Positions 7,506-15,069 of a stretch of DNA of 42,247 nt are shown piece after piece. Under the pieces are notes generated by a model. That model was not told the DNA's origin. It did no database searches and worked only from the letters and a program-made list of their open reading frames with translations. This DNA comes from a virus. Both the position numbers and the translations under genes were made by a program. Position 1 is the stretch's first letter. The number at the start of each line of letters is the position of its first letter. The stretch covers positions 1 to 42,247 of IMG/VR virus record IMGVR_UViG_3300023172_003376; one strand, given 5' to 3'.

Positions 7506-8076
7506 CAAAACTATATTTAGCTCTGTTTATCAGATTCATCTGCACCACTATGGCCTGTGCATATGCCACTGCGTGTGATTTCTTGAAGAAGTAACTGCCA
7601 TCTGTGGGTTTGATCCAAACTTCTTTCATGATGTCTACCCAGTCCTTGTGCATTAGTTGTCTTTTGGCAGGACGTATTATGGCCAACACAGCCGCAAGTT
7701 GTTCTATGGTACGTGGTTCAAGTTTTGACACTATGTTGTAGTGGCCATTTAGGTGGAAAAGGTTTTCCACGATCTTTGGATCTTTCAGCATGTCCCAGTC
7801 TGGTTCTTGGATCATGAGCTCGACAAGTTCCTGTTCTGATTTAACGTCCTTGTATATGTTCACGTTAAGGCAGTCTATCTTGAAGTATCCTCTGTCTTCC
7901 GCTTGTTTGTAATCTAAACTTGCGTGTCCTGTCACAGGGTGTTCTGGTACTGCATGGAAGTAAACTCCCGTCTTGTGTTTCTCACTCTTGCCATCTTTGA
8001 TCATTGATGCCGGAGTGTGTTTGAATAACTTCAATGTGTTGTCTCTGTCAAAAAAATCTATGTCTACATCAGGCAT
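7486..8076 (-). CDS. Miniature DnaE-like (DNA polymerase III alpha catalytic core-like) protein
   Basis: At only 196 residues this protein strings together core motifs of bacterial DnaE in the right order. MPDVDIDFFDR at 1-11 matches the PDxDxDF motif with the two metal-binding Asp. GVYFHAVPEHPVTG at 37-50 and GYFKIDCL at 63-70 match the segment with the third catalytic Asp (DnaE GLVKFDFLGL). EPRTIEQLAAVLAIIRPA at 120-137 and KKSHAVAYA at 165-173 match the finger motifs (LVALYRPG and NKSHSAAYA). The PHP, thumb and C-terminal domains are missing. All three catalytic Asp appear to be kept (D3 or D5, D7, D68). Since T4-like phages use the family-B polymerase gp43, its job is unclear: a small polymerase, a nucleotidyltransferase, or a decoy subunit. 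The start overlaps the upstream stop by one base (TAATG). Confidence 0.7.
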   Translation of the reverse strand: MPDVDIDFFDRDNTLKLFKHTPASMIKDGKSEKHKTGVYFHAVPEHPVTGHASLDYKQAEDRGYFKIDCLNVNIYKDVKSEQELVELMIQEPDWDMLKDPKIVENLFHLNGHYNIVSKLEPRTIEQLAAVLAIIRPAKRQLMHKDWVDIMKEVWIKPTDGSYFFKKSHAVAYAQAIVVQMNLINRAKYSFDAPSKT

Positions 8077-8309
8077 TAGTGTACACTCCCTTTGTCTTTC
8101 TCTGCATGTTGTATCATCTTATCACGTGATCCAGGTTGTAACACTTCCAACACGTCAAGCAGTTTCCTGTATCCTTCTGTTTTCAATATGTCCTTGTTGA
8201 CTTTTGGCATTATCACTCTTCCTATGGATCCGTCCTCTTTGATTATCACTGCACAATCTCCGTCATCAAACTCCAAATTGTCAGACACTTCTAGATCTAT
8301 CTTAGACAA
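8076..8309 (-). CDS. Small acidic hypothetical protein, 77 residues
   Basis: This 77-residue protein has an acidic N-terminal half with a possible beta hairpin (DCAVIIKEDGSIGRVIMP) and a helical C-terminal half (YRKLLDVLEVL). It is locked between the zinc-finger gene upstream (8-base overlap) and the DnaE-like gene downstream (TAATG, 1-base overlap), so it is translated with both. The order suggests it is a partner of the DnaE-like protein, but I recognise no family. Function unknown. Confidence 0.6.
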   Translation of the reverse strand: MSKIDLEVSDNLEFDDGDCAVIIKEDGSIGRVIMPKVNKDILKTEGYRKLLDVLEVLQPGSRDKMIQHAEKDKGSVH

Positions 8310-8985
8310 TCTTGGCCTCCCTTGCTGTGTCCTGTACCAGCATGTGATCAGCGGGATAGCTCTTCAACTTGCTTGGCCAGAAACTTGGGTTTATGAATCT
8401 TTCAATCATCTGTAATTGTTCGTCGTTGAATGATTTTAACATCCTTTTGCCTGCGTTGCAACCTAGCAACAACCAAGGACTTATCTTGCCTTGCTGTATG
8501 TGTTGTACCGCCCTGTTCTTGTTCACCAGTCTGAAGTAGTCTGACCACTGTGCGTTCTGTTCTGTGGCCCAGTCCATCATTGTGGCTATGCTCCTCTGTA
8601 GTGCGGCCTCCACGGGCTCTGACTTCAAAGCCTCAATCAAGTACATCTCATATAGGTCGTCTCTAGCCCAATGATCCAGTTTCACTTTTGACTGTAACAC
8701 ATAGTCTATATACTTCTCAGGATACAAAGGGTTGATGTGCATTATGAATCTTCCAAACTTGACGAATGCGTTGTAGTATGAACTCTTGACGAAATCGTCG
8801 TATGTTTTTGTTTTTGAATTGTGTTGGTGTATCTGATAGAATCTCTGGAACACCATGAACGCATTGACCACCCACTTCTCATCTCTTTGTAGGTATCTCC
8901 TCTTAGGTTCACACAGGTGAACTTGCAGTGTACGTTCTTTGGCAAATTCCTTGCCACAGTATGTGCATTTATTTGTCGATGCCAT
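8302..8985 (-). CDS. Zinc-finger protein in replication cluster
   Basis: The 227-residue protein starts with a C2HC zinc finger: C7-x2-C10, then H23 and C25 (CTYCGKEF and LQVHLC). The remaining 200 residues are helical, rich in Trp, Tyr and Lys, with no catalytic motif. The finger and basic character suggest a DNA- or RNA-binding replication accessory factor. It overlaps the possible clamp-loader gene upstream by 17 bases and the 77-residue gene downstream by 8. I do not recognise a T4 counterpart. A role as helicase loader (gp59-like, also about 220 residues and helical) is possible but is not supported by a motif. Confidence 0.6.
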   Translation of the reverse strand: MASTNKCTYCGKEFAKERTLQVHLCEPKRRYLQRDEKWVVNAFMVFQRFYQIHQHNSKTKTYDDFVKSSYYNAFVKFGRFIMHINPLYPEKYIDYVLQSKVKLDHWARDDLYEMYLIEALKSEPVEAALQRSIATMMDWATEQNAQWSDYFRLVNKNRAVQHIQQGKISPWLLLGCNAGKRMLKSFNDEQLQMIERFINPSFWPSKLKSYPADHMLVQDTAREAKIV

Positions 8986-9421
8986 GGGCCTCCATCAATT
9001 CCTCTAGTTCTCTGTCTGTGATCACTTTGTCCAATGTCTCTAGGTCTGTTTCCTTCCATGTGGGATATATTGCCTGCAGTTTTTTCAGACTCTTGTTTGG
9101 CACACGCTTCATGGGTTTCAGCCATGGATGGAATTGCTGTATCTCTGCTCCGCACATGGCGGTCAGTATCCATAACAGTTTCTTGTGTTTGCCCAGTGTG
9201 AAGCAGTGCTTGTTCACACACTCGTTGACCATCTCCACGTAGTGTTCCACGTAGAAAGGATCCTTGGATGAAACATTGGAAACGTATCTCATCAGCGTGT
9301 AGGGAGAGTACAATGACTTCTCCTTGTCATCGATCCTGTCGAAGTAGTCCTTGTTCCTGAAGTCCACGGCCTTCAGTCCGTTCCTTAGATCAAAGAATTT
9401 TCTATTTTTTTCTGCTGGCAT
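8969..9421 (-). CDS. Possible clamp-loader small subunit (gp62-like)
   Basis: The 150-residue, mostly helical protein has short blocks that could match T4 gp62: YSPYTLMRYVSNV corresponds to the gp62 region before the conserved Asn, and FTLGKHKKLLWIL to its RGKRYGKW segment. gp62 with gp44 loads the gp45 sliding clamp. It is shorter than T4 gp62 (187 residues), as in marine relatives. The similarity is weak and gp44 and gp45 are not in the window, so the name is tentative. It overlaps its neighbours by 17-20 bases on each side and clearly belongs to the minus-strand replication operon. Confidence 0.4.
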   Translation of the reverse strand: MPAEKNRKFFDLRNGLKAVDFRNKDYFDRIDDKEKSLYSPYTLMRYVSNVSSKDPFYVEHYVEMVNECVNKHCFTLGKHKKLLWILTAMCGAEIQQFHPWLKPMKRVPNKSLKKLQAIYPTWKETDLETLDKVITDRELEELMEAHGIDK

Positions 9422-9635
9422 ATTTTAGTGCGAACATCGTACAATCTTTCGCTGTTGCAAATGTTAATTTTAGTTTCTTGTTTTTGTGTTGTAAACCTGA
9501 AAATTGGAATTTGTGTTTCCGCATGAAGTCAAAGAAATTGTGCATCCAGTCTTCATCCATCCACACAGCAATCTTGTTGCTGGTTATCAGGATTGGTGCG
9601 TCAATTGTTATTGTTTTCCTACCAGACGGAGCCAT
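9402..9635 (-). CDS. Small hypothetical protein, 77 residues
   Basis: The ATG at 9635 (MAPSGRKTITIDAPI) is preferred to a GTG five codons upstream because AGGTGG lies just in front of it; it overlaps the upstream gene by 17 bases. The protein is basic, beta-alpha in pattern, with WMDEDWMHNFFDFMRKH as an amphipathic helix and a Lys-rich end. No family is recognised. It lies between the possible gp62 gene and a 167-residue hypothetical in the uvsW operon. Confidence 0.5.
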   Translation of the reverse strand: MAPSGRKTITIDAPILITSNKIAVWMDEDWMHNFFDFMRKHKFQFSGLQHKNKKLKLTFATAKDCTMFALKYASRKK

Positions 9636-10122
9636 AGTCCACCTGTTCACACTGTCTCGAGATGTCTTTTACGAAGTAGGCACACATGGGTTTTGGACCA
9701 TTGTTCAACGGCACAGCCAACATCTGTCCTGACTTTATCTTAGGGAAATACCATTTCACTTCTGTGTAGATGTCTACCACGTCTATTGGATGGAAGTCGG
9801 GTTTTGGACTTGACAACGGATTGAATGTGAAAGCATCGAACCCTCTGTCGTTGAGACTTGTTATTGGTAAAACATGCATCTCTGATTGTCCCGCCTCACC
9901 GATCAACATCTTCCAGTCCAGTGGCATCTTTATCTTGTGTGGTCCAATCTCTAGAACCGCCGCTGGTGCATTGAAACTTTCCAAGAAGATCAAAGGTATG
10001 TAGAAGAAATCCGGATTGGTAGGATCTGAATTGTCCAGCACAGCGAATCTCAACTTCTCGTCCACCCACTCGGGTATCTTCTCTAATGTGTATGTTCTGT
10101 TATCCAGTGTAAGGATTTTCAT
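9619..10122 (-). CDS. Hypothetical protein of the uvsW operon, 167 residues
   Basis: This 167-residue protein is beta-rich and acidic, with no recognised catalytic motif. Notable stretches are NPDFFYIPLIFLESF, a HKIKMPLDWKMLIG segment and a C-terminal PKPMCAYFVKDIS strand. It overlaps the end of uvsW by 23 bases, and its own end overlaps the next gene, so it is co-expressed with the replication set. The even composition and lack of low-complexity sequence suggest a folded soluble protein. I cannot assign a function. Confidence 0.55.
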   Translation of the reverse strand: MKILTLDNRTYTLEKIPEWVDEKLRFAVLDNSDPTNPDFFYIPLIFLESFNAPAAVLEIGPHKIKMPLDWKMLIGEAGQSEMHVLPITSLNDRGFDAFTFNPLSSPKPDFHPIDVVDIYTEVKWYFPKIKSGQMLAVPLNNGPKPMCAYFVKDISRQCEQVDYGSVW

Positions 10123-11566
10123 AATTTATCTTTTCTATATTATACGGGTAATTGGCCTCTTTGTAAAACTTTTTCCTTGCCCCCAGATGTCTTTTCGCAA
10201 ACTTGCAACTGCTGGTGATGTCCCAGATCTGCACACTGTCCTTGTCTTCTGCTTTCCTGATCCCACGTCCAATACTCTGTATTACCCGCACGAAAGACTT
10301 GCCTGGTTCTATGAGAACAAGATTAAAAATCCTAGGAATATTAATACCAACAGCGGCAACTCCATATGTGGCGATAATAACTTTATTTGTTGCAGTAGAT
10401 ATTTCATCATATTGTTCCTTCCTGTCTGTGTTTTTGGTTGATCCGGACACGAACACCGCATCCTCGATCTGCTCTTCCAAGATCTCCCCCGCGGATATCC
10501 TGTCCACAAGTATCAGTGTGTTACCTGAACTTGATATGTCCTTGATTGTGTTGGCCACCCATTTCATCCTGTTCTTGTCTGTTGTAAGCCATTTCAGTTC
10601 CTCTCCGTATGTCTTAAATTGTGGATGATCCTGTGTCTGTAGAACGTTGACATGGCAGTTCGCCAATACACCCTTGTCTTGCAGTTCGCTGGCCTGTATC
10701 CTGTTAGACACATCACCTATGCTACATTTCAAACCCATGAACTCGTAATCTGCTTTGGGTACTGTGCCTGTCAGTCCCCAACGTATTCCACAGTGTGCGA
10801 ATGGACCGGTCAGCAATCTCTTCAGCACATCTGCCTTGGCCATGTGCACCTCATCGATAATCACTGTGTTGATGCCTTGTATGGCTTCTAAGAAATCCGT
10901 CGTGTGTTCGTCCTTGCTTTTCTTTTCAAGCACGTTCAGTGATTGCCATGTTGCTATTGTGTTGAAACGTCCCAGTTCTTTCCTGTCACCGTAATACACG
11001 CCCACGTCTAGGTTACAAGCAAGGAAGTCTTCCTCGGTCTGTGTCACAAGACTCTTGTTTGGTACTATAGTAAGTGTACGACCATATGGTTCGACCAATT
11101 GGCACAAGGCCGCTGTGATTATGGTCTTGCCCGCACCAGTGGCGATTTCCTGTATGCTCTGTGGATGTTCTATGAACTTGTTGATTGTTTCCACTTGGTA
11201 GTCTCTTAATTCGATTGGTTGTCCCGCGGCTGGATGATTCTCTGGCCATGTTATGTGTGATAGGTAATTCTTATCTACTTGTTTAAATTCAAAATTGTGT
11301 TGCTCCCTTCTGTCCTCAACATCTATGTAAACTCCGCCCTCATCGAGTATGGGAAGTATTTGGTCAACTAGGTTTAGATATGTTGTCCCACCCAACCCAA
11401 AAAACGACACCTTGCCGTCCCACCTACCTAACTTCACTGCTGGTAGATGCCTTGCGTATGGTATCTCATATTTGAATTTGTTGGAAAGTCTCTTACGCCA
11501 TTCGAGGCTTAGGTTCTCGAACTTCACGTTCACTTCATCTTTTATTACTAGTTTACAACTGCTCAT
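10100..11566 (-). CDS. uvsW: UvsW-type recombination DNA helicase
   Basis: The 488-residue SF2 helicase (T4 UvsW is 503 residues) has an N-terminal DNA-binding domain, then RDYQVETI (Q-like motif) near 121, Walker A ATGAGKT at 142-148, DEVH at 238-241, LTGT (motif III) and QSIGRGIR (motif VI) near residue 435. UvsW unwinds D-loops and R-loops and regresses forks, which drives the switch from origin-dependent to recombination-dependent replication. It is the second gene behind a strong sigma70-like promoter and begins one base after the stop of the 451-residue gene. Assignment is firm. Confidence 0.93.
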   Translation of the reverse strand: MSSCKLVIKDEVNVKFENLSLEWRKRLSNKFKYEIPYARHLPAVKLGRWDGKVSFFGLGGTTYLNLVDQILPILDEGGVYIDVEDRREQHNFEFKQVDKNYLSHITWPENHPAAGQPIELRDYQVETINKFIEHPQSIQEIATGAGKTIITAALCQLVEPYGRTLTIVPNKSLVTQTEEDFLACNLDVGVYYGDRKELGRFNTIATWQSLNVLEKKSKDEHTTDFLEAIQGINTVIIDEVHMAKADVLKRLLTGPFAHCGIRWGLTGTVPKADYEFMGLKCSIGDVSNRIQASELQDKGVLANCHVNVLQTQDHPQFKTYGEELKWLTTDKNRMKWVANTIKDISSSGNTLILVDRISAGEILEEQIEDAVFVSGSTKNTDRKEQYDEISTATNKVIIATYGVAAVGINIPRIFNLVLIEPGKSFVRVIQSIGRGIRKAEDKDSVQIWDITSSCKFAKRHLGARKKFYKEANYPYNIEKINYENPYTG

Positions 11567-11567
11567 T

Positions 11568-12923
11568 CTAAAGTTTTACTATTATGTGATCATGCCAATC
11601 CCAACTACTCGGTTGGTGATCACTATAATACAACTTTTTTGGAAGATTTTCAAGCATTCTTTTCAGGTTGTCCGTGCCCGTGGCATAATAACCACCGCCT
11701 ATTCCAACCAGTGATGCTTTTGGTTTGACTTTGCTCTTGATCAACGCCCTTGGTATTCTGTTTCTAACGAAGATGATTTTGGTTTGTTCGTTGATCAATT
11801 TGAACTGTTTGCTCATTTGATGCAACTCGTATAGGTTCTCAAAGAACTCTTCTGATTTTTGATTATCTAAAAGATAAGTCCTTTCGTTGTTGAAACGTTC
11901 TAGGTCTTTCTTGTATATGGGTTCCTTGACATCGAATCCCCAACTGCATTCATTCAACAGATCAACACCGTGTGCCTTGAACGCATTCATCCACTCCCAG
12001 AAATCCTTTACATCGTCTTCCATGTGTATGTCACCACTCACTGGCATGATCAATGGAAAACAGTTTAATTCGATGAGACCTTTGACTACCTCGTTCTTTG
12101 AAAAGCCTTTGGAATCAATCCATAACTTGTGGTAATTGTTGTGTGCTATCTTGTGACCTATCATGGTCTCTGTTGGTATATTGATTCCTTTGGTCGATAT
12201 ATCAAAGTTCTTCAATGAGTCTACTTGTGTTAATGCTGACTTGCCCTTTAGGTTTTCGTTCCAGTATTCCTGTAGAGATTCCGGTGCATTGTCCAATATC
12301 ACCTGGCCGGCGACCAATCGTGCTGTGGGTTTGCGATGTCCTATCACTTGTTTTTTGATATTCTCGTAGTCGTCGAGCAGACTGTCGTCTGTGAATTTGA
12401 AATCGTATCTCACAGCGATCAAGGTCAGATAGTAAGCAGTAACATCACTGTGTCGGAAGGTCCACTTCTTCTTCTCGCCGTCGTATAAGGCATACATTCC
12501 AGGCAAGTCACGTGTATCTTTCAAGCAACGTATCAGTTGTATCACTTTCTTGTTGTAGGGAAATCTCATCTCTATCCTATCGATATTATCGTCGTCTGTG
12601 TACTTCTCGATGACCTTGTCAAAACTGATAACCCGGAAGTCTTCCTCATATTGTGGATTGTCTAACAATTTCTTGATATCCATTCCGTGTGCTTGGAACT
12701 TGGTCAGGTACCTTTTCAGTATCACCAATGCTAGTCTGGCCTGTTTCTCCGTCCAGGCATATTGTGACTCTGCCAAGGATCTCACAGTCTCGTAATCTTT
12801 AGGGTGTGGCTTGATTACGGCTGTATTTCCTATCATCGAAGGATTTGCCCAGAAATAATCGTTATATGCTAGTATTTTAAGTGCTTCGTTAATTGTTTTT
12901 GGCAAATCTGTGTGCATTTTCAA
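11568..12923 (-). CDS. Orphan 451-residue protein leading the uvsW operon
   Basis: A large soluble protein without a clear family. Residues about 130-200 (MRFPYNKKVIQLI, then DLPGMYALYD, KKKWTFRHSDVTAYY) recall the accessory HARP-like domain of annealing helicases, where a short strand is followed by a W-x-F turn and a helix. The C-terminal 100 residues (TKIIFVRNRIPRALIKS, then LVGIGGGYYATGTDNLKRML) look like a RecA-like half without Walker motifs. I infer a helicase-associated or degenerate-helicase protein that works beside UvsW; this is weak. It is the first gene after the promoter at 12952-12979, with AGG about 7 bases before the ATG, so it is expressed early. Confidence 0.5.
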   Translation of the reverse strand: MKMHTDLPKTINEALKILAYNDYFWANPSMIGNTAVIKPHPKDYETVRSLAESQYAWTEKQARLALVILKRYLTKFQAHGMDIKKLLDNPQYEEDFRVISFDKVIEKYTDDDNIDRIEMRFPYNKKVIQLIRCLKDTRDLPGMYALYDGEKKKWTFRHSDVTAYYLTLIAVRYDFKFTDDSLLDDYENIKKQVIGHRKPTARLVAGQVILDNAPESLQEYWNENLKGKSALTQVDSLKNFDISTKGINIPTETMIGHKIAHNNYHKLWIDSKGFSKNEVVKGLIELNCFPLIMPVSGDIHMEDDVKDFWEWMNAFKAHGVDLLNECSWGFDVKEPIYKKDLERFNNERTYLLDNQKSEEFFENLYELHQMSKQFKLINEQTKIIFVRNRIPRALIKSKVKPKASLVGIGGGYYATGTDNLKRMLENLPKKLYYSDHQPSSWDWHDHIIVKL

Positions 12924-12951
12924 ACCTGGTAATATTGATAATTATTAGTAT

Positions 12952-12979
12952 ATTATAGCATACTTGGTAATATAGTCAA
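12952..12979 (-). promoter_or_regulatory. Strong sigma70-like early promoter for the uvsW operon
   Basis: On the minus strand TTGACT (12979-12974), a 16-base spacer and TATAAT (12957-12952) with TGC directly in front (extended -10) form a near-perfect host promoter. The start site near 12945 gives a leader of about 22 bases for the gene at 12923. A TGGTAATAT repeat occurs twice in this divergent region, near 12927 and 12964. Confidence 0.75.
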
Positions 12980-12982
12980 CCT

Positions 12983-13465
12983 ATGAAAAAGACCAGTAAG
13001 AAGACTGTCACAGTCAGGAAACAATTAAAGATCAGGTTGGAAAATACTCTGACTATGCGGAAGAACACCAGGAATTTCAAACCCACACATTCTATAGCAG
13101 TAAATTGGTTCAAGCATCTCAACAAGGGATTGTTTGGTAATAAGTTACCTGCAGTACCATTGTACTTGGTAAGGATGACCAATGACTGGGGCAGATGTTG
13201 GGCCAATTGGGACAACAGGAAATGTAGGAAGGGCACATATGATCAGAGTGTGATACCCTATGACAAGACTGACGTCACTTTCGCAATAGAGATACACACC
13301 AAGTATCCAACGTTCAGAGACTTCATAGAAACACTGGCACACGAGATGGTGCACCTATACCAGATGACCGTGATCAAAGATCCTTACAGCAATCACAACG
13401 CCAACTTCTATGCATTCAAGAACAAATTCAAAAGTGCTGGACTGACCTTATCAAGAACTGGCTAA
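12983..13465 (+). CDS. SprT-like zinc metalloprotease
   Basis: The 160-residue protein carries HEMVH at residues 120-124, the HExxH zinc-protease signature, preceded by ETLA as in SprT/Spartan proteins (TLxHEMxH). A third ligand is expected at His138 in SNHNANF. The first 30 residues are very basic (KKTSKKTVTVRKQLKIR), which would suit DNA binding. Cellular SprT-domain proteases degrade proteins crosslinked to DNA, so a role in clearing DNA-bound proteins during phage replication is plausible but inferred. The zinc-ribbon part of larger SprT proteins is not seen. It is divergent from the uvsW operon and its 3' end overlaps the convergent gene at 13451 by 15 bases. Confidence 0.8.
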   Translation: MKKTSKKTVTVRKQLKIRLENTLTMRKNTRNFKPTHSIAVNWFKHLNKGLFGNKLPAVPLYLVRMTNDWGRCWANWDNRKCRKGTYDQSVIPYDKTDVTFAIEIHTKYPTFRDFIETLAHEMVHLYQMTVIKDPYSNHNANFYAFKNKFKSAGLTLSRTG

Positions 13466-14200
13466 CACGGTATCCTCAAACTCTTTGTAACTCATAATTC
13501 GACTGTTTCCTAGGTCTGTGCCTGTCTGTAAATGATTTAAATATTCCGGTGGATCATCATGCACCACTGTGTAGTTGACATATGGCCTCATCTTTAACAT
13601 ATCACGAAACTGTTTCAACCAACCTTCGAATATACTATCGTTGTTACGTTCGCCATAACAATCTGTTCCTTGGTACATGTTGTTCAGTTCGCCCTTGCCG
13701 TACTCCCTGAAATCAAAACCAATGAGGTAGATGTTCTTGTGTCCATGCACACCCGCAGTCCAAAAAGCGGCGTTGCCAGATATCCAATGTGGGTTGTTGG
13801 GTATGAGATTTATCATGCCCTTGCTCTGTTTCCTGTTGACTTCTAAAGCAGGTCCGTAGTGTATGGTCTTCAAACCCACTTCGTCCTCCACCATCTGCAT
13901 TGACATCTTGGTGTCCACGGAGAATATGAAGTCAGGCATGAAGTCCCTGTACAGTGCATTACAACCGTACGTCTGTCCTGTTGCTTTTAGTTTTGTAAGA
14001 TCAAAACCTTTACGTGAAGGACCGTTACCTATGCAGTAGGCGTTGCCTCGAGGTACCGCCTTGACTTTGTCTTCAAAGAACCTGATGTCTTGTATTCGTT
14101 TGCCTTGCCTGATTGTAGTGTTTACGATTACATCCTCTCCCTCATATTTTTTCCATATGATAGGCTCGATTTCTTTTTTGCCGATGTTTATAGTTTGCAT
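13451..14200 (-). CDS. MptE-like/DUF115-type glycan protein
   Basis: The 249-residue protein holds YCIGNGPSRKGFDL near 73, then TYGCNALYRDFMPDFIFSVD, and IYLIGFDFREYG near 165. The GNGPS block followed by GCN-x-x-x-RD-PD resembles the Rossmann-like MptE/DUF115 family and some sialyltransferase-like proteins that occur in flagellin and capsule glycosylation clusters. It is the last gene of the seven-gene glycan operon. The ATG at 14200 was chosen over one 14 codons upstream because it forms TAATG with the preceding stop and has CAGGAGA about 10 bases in front. The role is probably in making or transferring a nucleotide sugar; the substrate is unknown. Confidence 0.55.
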   Translation of the reverse strand: MQTINIGKKEIEPIIWKKYEGEDVIVNTTIRQGKRIQDIRFFEDKVKAVPRGNAYCIGNGPSRKGFDLTKLKATGQTYGCNALYRDFMPDFIFSVDTKMSMQMVEDEVGLKTIHYGPALEVNRKQSKGMINLIPNNPHWISGNAAFWTAGVHGHKNIYLIGFDFREYGKGELNNMYQGTDCYGERNNDSIFEGWLKQFRDMLKMRPYVNYTVVHDDPPEYLNHLQTGTDLGNSRIMSYKEFEDTVLASS

Positions 14201-15069
14201 TATATATATTTCTCCTGTAGCCTTGCCCTGATCCTTGCCCATGGTAGTCCTTGTTCTATCTCGTCCTCAAACCATTCCGTGTACGCTAGTTTGTTTGCCC
14301 ACGTTACCCGGTTGGGCATGGCCGGTGTGTTGATGTCTGTTAACTTAATGTTACCCACATCATGGCACAGACTTGATTCCGATACGAACACAGGTATGCC
14401 TTTCATCACTGCTTCCATGGCTGGATTGCTGGAATGATTGATCACTGCCCAAGTTCTTTCAAGTGTTGCTTTAAAATCTGTGTCGTCATAGGTCCTGAAA
14501 TCTCGTTTTGGTAATCTTACCTTCACATTTTTGAATTTGTTCTCATCGAATGTAATCGTGTTACGAGGATGAGGCCTTACCAAGACAGGCCTTGTGGTGT
14601 ATTTCCTTATTTCATTTATCTGTTGTTCGATCCAGTTGGACATCTTAGGTAATCCTTTCCATTGCTCTGATGTGTCATGCTGACCACATATGACAATCAA
14701 GTCTCCGGTTGGATTCCATGGTCGCAATTCATGTTTGAAGAGTGGCCATCGTGCATCATCAAAATCTTGGTTGGCGAAGTCGGCATCTCTGTTTATTCCG
14801 TTTATTCCAATTTTGAAACTGAGATTCCTACGAAGTCCTCCCACCTCAATGACAATCACAGGTTTGCCTTGGCTCCTGTAACGATCCCATATCTTTTTGT
14901 AATTCTGCATCCTGCCACGCCATAACACACTCCAGATCACTGCAACGTCACCGTTGGTTTCTTTGTTCACATGTACCTGGTCTCCTGTTTTCTGCATAGA
15001 TTTTATGAATTTTGCAAAGATGTCTTTGCTGTTCAATGGACCATGCATGGGCCATGCTTCTATCCTCAT
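14200..15069 (-). CDS. Capsule-type glycosyltransferase (paralog 2 of 5)
   Basis: At 289 residues this protein has the family marks: LVRPHPRNT near residue 185, then INHSSNPAMEAV, KGIPVFVSE, DVGNIKLTDINTP and the tail WANKLAYTEW. Among the five it is closest in layout to the paralog starting at 16972. Both keep the VRPHP motif and have a Trp-rich middle region with TGDLIVICGQ or an equivalent. It overlaps the GT-A gene upstream by one base (TGATG) and the MptE-like gene downstream by one (TAATG). A transferase acting on a surface or virion glycan is likely; donor unknown. Confidence 0.7.
   Translation of the reverse strand: MRIEAWPMHGPLNSKDIFAKFIKSMQKTGDQVHVNKETNGDVAVIWSVLWRGRMQNYKKIWDRYRSQGKPVIVIEVGGLRRNLSFKIGINGINRDADFANQDFDDARWPLFKHELRPWNPTGDLIVICGQHDTSEQWKGLPKMSNWIEQQINEIRKYTTRPVLVRPHPRNTITFDENKFKNVKVRLPKRDFRTYDDTDFKATLERTWAVINHSSNPAMEAVMKGIPVFVSESSLCHDVGNIKLTDINTPAMPNRVTWANKLAYTEWFEDEIEQGLPWARIRARLQEKYI

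Noticed and set aside
8742-9221. A 159-codon minus-strand frame across the zinc-finger and gp62-like genes
   Set aside because: It overlaps two genes that have good motifs and coupled starts, and its product is a His/Arg/Thr-rich mix without pattern. Out-of-frame shadow.
9619-10122. RegA translational repressor
   Set aside because: Position in the replication operon suggested it, but neither this protein nor the 77-residue one beside it shows the length or sequence pattern of RegA.
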